Of a stretch of DNA of 64,000 nt, positions 61,651 through 64,000 are shown in pieces. The stretch covers positions 1,302,001 through 1,366,000 of the forward strand of contig NZ_QBKS01000001.1 in the NCBI RefSeq assembly GCF_003054285.1. The letters are read 5' to 3'. A model generated the notes under the pieces. The model made no database searches and had not been told where the DNA came from. It was given only the letters and a program-made list of their open reading frames with translations. This stretch comes from Litoreibacter ponti (GTDB lineage Bacteria > Pseudomonadota > Alphaproteobacteria > Rhodobacterales > Rhodobacteraceae). Each line of letters starts with the position of its first letter. The stretch's first letter is position 1. Both the position numbers and the translations under genes were made by a program.

Positions 61651-64000
61651 ATGAACCTGCCCATTGAAGACGTTGTCGACACCCTCGCCGCCACTTTGGC
61701 GCGCGCGGGCGTATGCGTTCTGCAGGCCCCGCCCGGGGCGGGCAAGACGACCCGCGTGCCGCTGGCCCTGCTGGAACGCGGCGGCTTCGAGGGCCGACTG
61801 GTGATGCTGGAGCCCCGCCGCCTCGCCACCCGCGCCGCGGCCGAGCGCATGGCAGAAACGCTGGGCGAGCCCGTGGGCGAGACGGTTGGCTACCGGATGC
61901 GCGGCGAGGCCAAGGTCGGCCCCGCGACCCGCATCGAAGTGGTCACCGAAGGCATCTTGACCCGTATGATCCAATCGGACCCGGAATTGGCGGGCGTGGG
62001 CTGCGTGGTCTTTGACGAATTCCACGAACGCTCCCTCAACGCCGATCTGGGGCTGGCACTGGTGTCCGAGGCGCGCGAGGCGTTGCGGCCCGACCTGAAG
62101 CTGCTCGTCATGTCCGCCACGCTGGACGCGGGCCCGGTGGCGGACATGCTGGGCTCGGAGGTCGTGACCTCTGACGGGCGGGCGCACCCGGTAGAGACAC
62201 GCTGGCTCGACCGCCCGATGCATAAGGATGTGCGGTTCGAAAGCGCCGTGGTCGATCTGGTGCCCCGCGCGCTGGCCGAGACGGAGGGCGGGATGCTGGT
62301 CTTCCTTCCCGGCGAGGGCGAGATTCGACGGGTGATGTCCAGTTTAATCGTGCCCGATGGCTGCGTCCTGCGCCCGCTCTTTGGCGCGTTGCCCTTTGCC
62401 GAGCAGCGCGCGGCGATCCGGCCTGAGAATGGCGTGCGCAAGATCGTGCTGGCGACCTCGATCGCCGAGACGTCGCTGACCATCGAAGGGGTGCGGGTCG
62501 TTGTCGATGCCGGCCGCGCGCGGCGGGCGCGGTTTGATCCCGGATCGGGCATGTCGCGGCTGGTGACCGAGAAGGTCAGCCGTGCGGAAGCCACCCAGCG
62601 ACAAGGCCGCGCGGGCCGCGTCGCGCCGGGCATCTGCTACCGCATGTGGACGCGCGCCGAGGAAGGCGCCCTGCCCGCCTTCCCCCCCGCCGAGATCGAG
62701 GCCGCCGACCTGACCGGCCTGGCACTGGAGCTGGCCGCGTGGGGGACCGCGCCTGAGGACTTGAGCTTCCTCACCCCGCCACCCGAAGGTGCCTTTGCCG
62801 AGGCGCAGGCGTTGTTGACCCAACTCGGCGCGCTTAATGGCGGATTAACCGAGCATGGCCGCGCCTTGGCCCGAGTGCCGGTGCACCCGAGGCTCGCGCA
62901 TATGCTGGTCTCTAGCGGGCCGGAGGCGGCGGAGCTGGCCGCACTTCTGGGCGAACGCGACCCGCTGCCGCGCGGGGTCGGCGTGGACCTTGGCTTGCGG
63001 ATGAAGCCCGATCCCCGCGCGAACAAGGGCGTGGTGGCGAGGATCAAGCAGGAGGCCAAACGCCTGAAGCGCTTTGCGGGCAGGACGCGGCGCAGCTTGG
63101 GCGAGATGGCCGCGCTGGCCTATCCCGACCGCGTCGGGCTGATCCGCCCCGGCAAGGACGCGCGCTACGTGCTGTCCGGCGGCAAGGGCGCCGTGATCGA
63201 GCCGGGCGATACGCTGGCGGGCCAACGCCTGATCGTGGCGCTCGATCTGGATGGCGACGCGCGGGAAGCCTGGGTGCGGCTGGCCTGCACCTTGTCGGAG
63301 GCAGAGCTGCGCGGGCTTTATGGCGACCGGATCGAATGGATCGAACTCTGCGAATGGTCCAAGCGTGACCGGCGCGTGTTGGCGCGCAGGCAGGAACGGT
63401 TCGGGGCCTTGGTGCTCGATGATCGCGTCTGGAAGGAGGCCCCGGGCGACGCCATCGCGGTGGCCATGCTGGAAGGCGTGCGGCAGCTGGGCCTTGGGGC
63501 ACTGAACTGGACGAAGGCCGCCCGCTTCCTGCGCGCCCGGGTGCACTATATGCGCGACGGGATGCCAAATTGGACGGAGGAGGGCCTGCTGGACAGCCTG
63601 GAAGACTGGCTGCTGCCCTACCTCTCTGGCGTCAAATCCGCCGAAGACCTGAAACGCGTCGATCTGGCCGAGGCCCTGCGCGCGGCGCTCACTTGGGACC
63701 AGCTGCAGGCGCTCGACGCGGGTGCGCCCGCCAAGTTCACCACGCCGCTGGGCCGCGATCTGGCGCTGGATTACGCCGAAGGCACGCCCGCGCTGGAGGT
63801 CCGCTTGCAGGAAATGTTCGGCGTCACCCGCCATCCGGTCACAGGCCCGGACAGGCTGCCGCTCAAGATCACGCTGCTGTCCCCCGCCCAGCGCCCGGTT
63901 CAAGTGACGACCGATCTGCCGGGCTTCTGGGCCGGGTCCTATGCCGATGTGCGCAAGGACATGCGCGCGCGCTACCCGCGTCATCCGTGGCCCGAGGACC
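61651..64000 (+). CDS. hrpB: ATP-dependent helicase HrpB, 3'-truncated by window edge
   Basis: The first 783 codons of a DEAH/RHA-type helicase; no stop is reached. Motif I LQAPPGAGKTTRVPLALL (about 24-41), Ia LEPRRLATRA, motif II FDEFHERS, motif III VMSATLD, motif V ATSIAETSLTIEGV, and motif VI QRQGRAGRVAPG are all present, then the HrpB C-terminal domain. The frame ends in RYPRHPWPED, which in this family is close to the true C terminus, so only a short piece is missing. The ATG at 61651 begins MNLPIEDVVDTLAATLARAG. Confidence 0.95.
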   Translation, partial: MNLPIEDVVDTLAATLARAGVCVLQAPPGAGKTTRVPLALLERGGFEGRLVMLEPRRLATRAAAERMAETLGEPVGETVGYRMRGEAKVGPATRIEVVTEGILTRMIQSDPELAGVGCVVFDEFHERSLNADLGLALVSEAREALRPDLKLLVMSATLDAGPVADMLGSEVVTSDGRAHPVETRWLDRPMHKDVRFESAVVDLVPRALAETEGGMLVFLPGEGEIRRVMSSLIVPDGCVLRPLFGALPFAEQRAAIRPENGVRKIVLATSIAETSLTIEGVRVVVDAGRARRARFDPGSGMSRLVTEKVSRAEATQRQGRAGRVAPGICYRMWTRAEEGALPAFPPAEIEAADLTGLALELAAWGTAPEDLSFLTPPPEGAFAEAQALLTQLGALNGGLTEHGRALARVPVHPRLAHMLVSSGPEAAELAALLGERDPLPRGVGVDLGLRMKPDPRANKGVVARIKQEAKRLKRFAGRTRRSLGEMAALAYPDRVGLIRPGKDARYVLSGGKGAVIEPGDTLAGQRLIVALDLDGDAREAWVRLACTLSEAELRGLYGDRIEWIELCEWSKRDRRVLARRQERFGALVLDDRVWKEAPGDAIAVAMLEGVRQLGLGALNWTKAARFLRARVHYMRDGMPNWTEEGLLDSLEDWLLPYLSGVKSAEDLKRVDLAEALRAALTWDQLQALDAGAPAKFTTPLGRDLALDYAEGTPALEVRLQEMFGVTRHPVTGPDRLPLKITLLSPAQRPVQVTTDLPGFWAGSYADVRKDMRARYPRHPWPED

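Overview
This window is ordinary chromosome from a GC-rich alphaproteobacterium, most likely of the Roseobacter group (Rhodobacteraceae in the broad sense). The evidence is the content: heterotetrameric sarcosine oxidase, an RpoH sigma factor, MmcB, DUF6324/DUF6476 small proteins, an alphaproteobacterial-type tRNA-His without G-1, and a nrdR-ribD ... ribE-ribB-ribH-nusB riboflavin region. No insertion sequence, integrase, prophage, CRISPR array or replication origin was seen. The clearest foreign-looking stretch is about 53.0-54.6 kb, where base composition drops and one orphan membrane/coiled-coil protein is encoded.

Layout. 0-13 kb: a hydrolase tail, an FMN-dependent 2-hydroxy-acid oxidase, a pseudoazurin-type cupredoxin, pyruvate carboxylase with a metallophosphoesterase, an M3 oligoendopeptidase, RidA-like, HemG-like flavodoxin and YjbR proteins, a Gfo/Idh/MocA oxidoreductase, an exported ankyrin protein and rpoH. 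13-20.5 kb: RluD-type pseudouridine synthase divergent from a DUF6476 protein, tRNA-His, a GNAT enzyme, DUF6324, mmcB, a cupin-ArsR-SRPBCC operon, small hypotheticals, and a LysR regulator facing a methyltransferase. 20.5-31.6 kb: the riboflavin genes, split by a group-2 capsule module on the opposite strand (KpsS-like, Wza/KpsD-like lipoprotein, KpsC-like) and followed by an exported protein with three SAAER repeats. 31.8-40 kb: SDR enzyme, YjbQ, a saccharopine-dehydrogenase-like/DUF4166 protein with a DCC thiol-disulfide protein and a membrane-anchored SRPBCC protein, then HlyU, rpoD and dnaG. 40-45 kb: soxBDAG (sarcosine oxidase). 45-47.7 kb: three TadE/TadG-type pseudopilin-assembly proteins. 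48-52.7 kb: glutamate dehydrogenase, a beta-hydroxyacid dehydrogenase, an esterase and a VOC protein. 52.7-54.6 kb: a tiny entericidin-like lipoprotein, a second copy of the VOC gene's last 74 bases, and the orphan membrane gene. 54.7-64 kb: lepA, small secreted proteins, an LMW tyrosine phosphatase, a copper-chaperone pair, rpmB, meaB, a DUF3108 protein and hrpB running off the right edge.

How genes work together. The riboflavin genes make FMN/FAD for the many flavoenzymes seen here (hydroxy-acid oxidase, sarcosine oxidase, HemG-like protein). Sarcosine oxidase releases glycine, formaldehyde-level one-carbon units and peroxide. Pyruvate carboxylase and glutamate dehydrogenase are central anaplerotic/nitrogen enzymes. 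The capsule genes cover lipid-linked Kdo priming (KpsS/KpsC types) and outer-membrane export (Wza/KpsD type); polymer-specific glycosyltransferases and the ABC exporter are not in the window.

No clearly new multi-gene system was found. The most unusual signals are small-scale: five firm convergent gene pairs whose stop codons overlap in a 4-base word, a divergent pair whose two start codons share one CATG, the duplicated VOC tail around the entericidin gene, the SAAER-repeat exported protein, several strong inverted repeats next to ribosome binding sites, and the AT-richer orphan gene at 53-54 kb. All functional calls are from reading translations and motifs; no database search was run.
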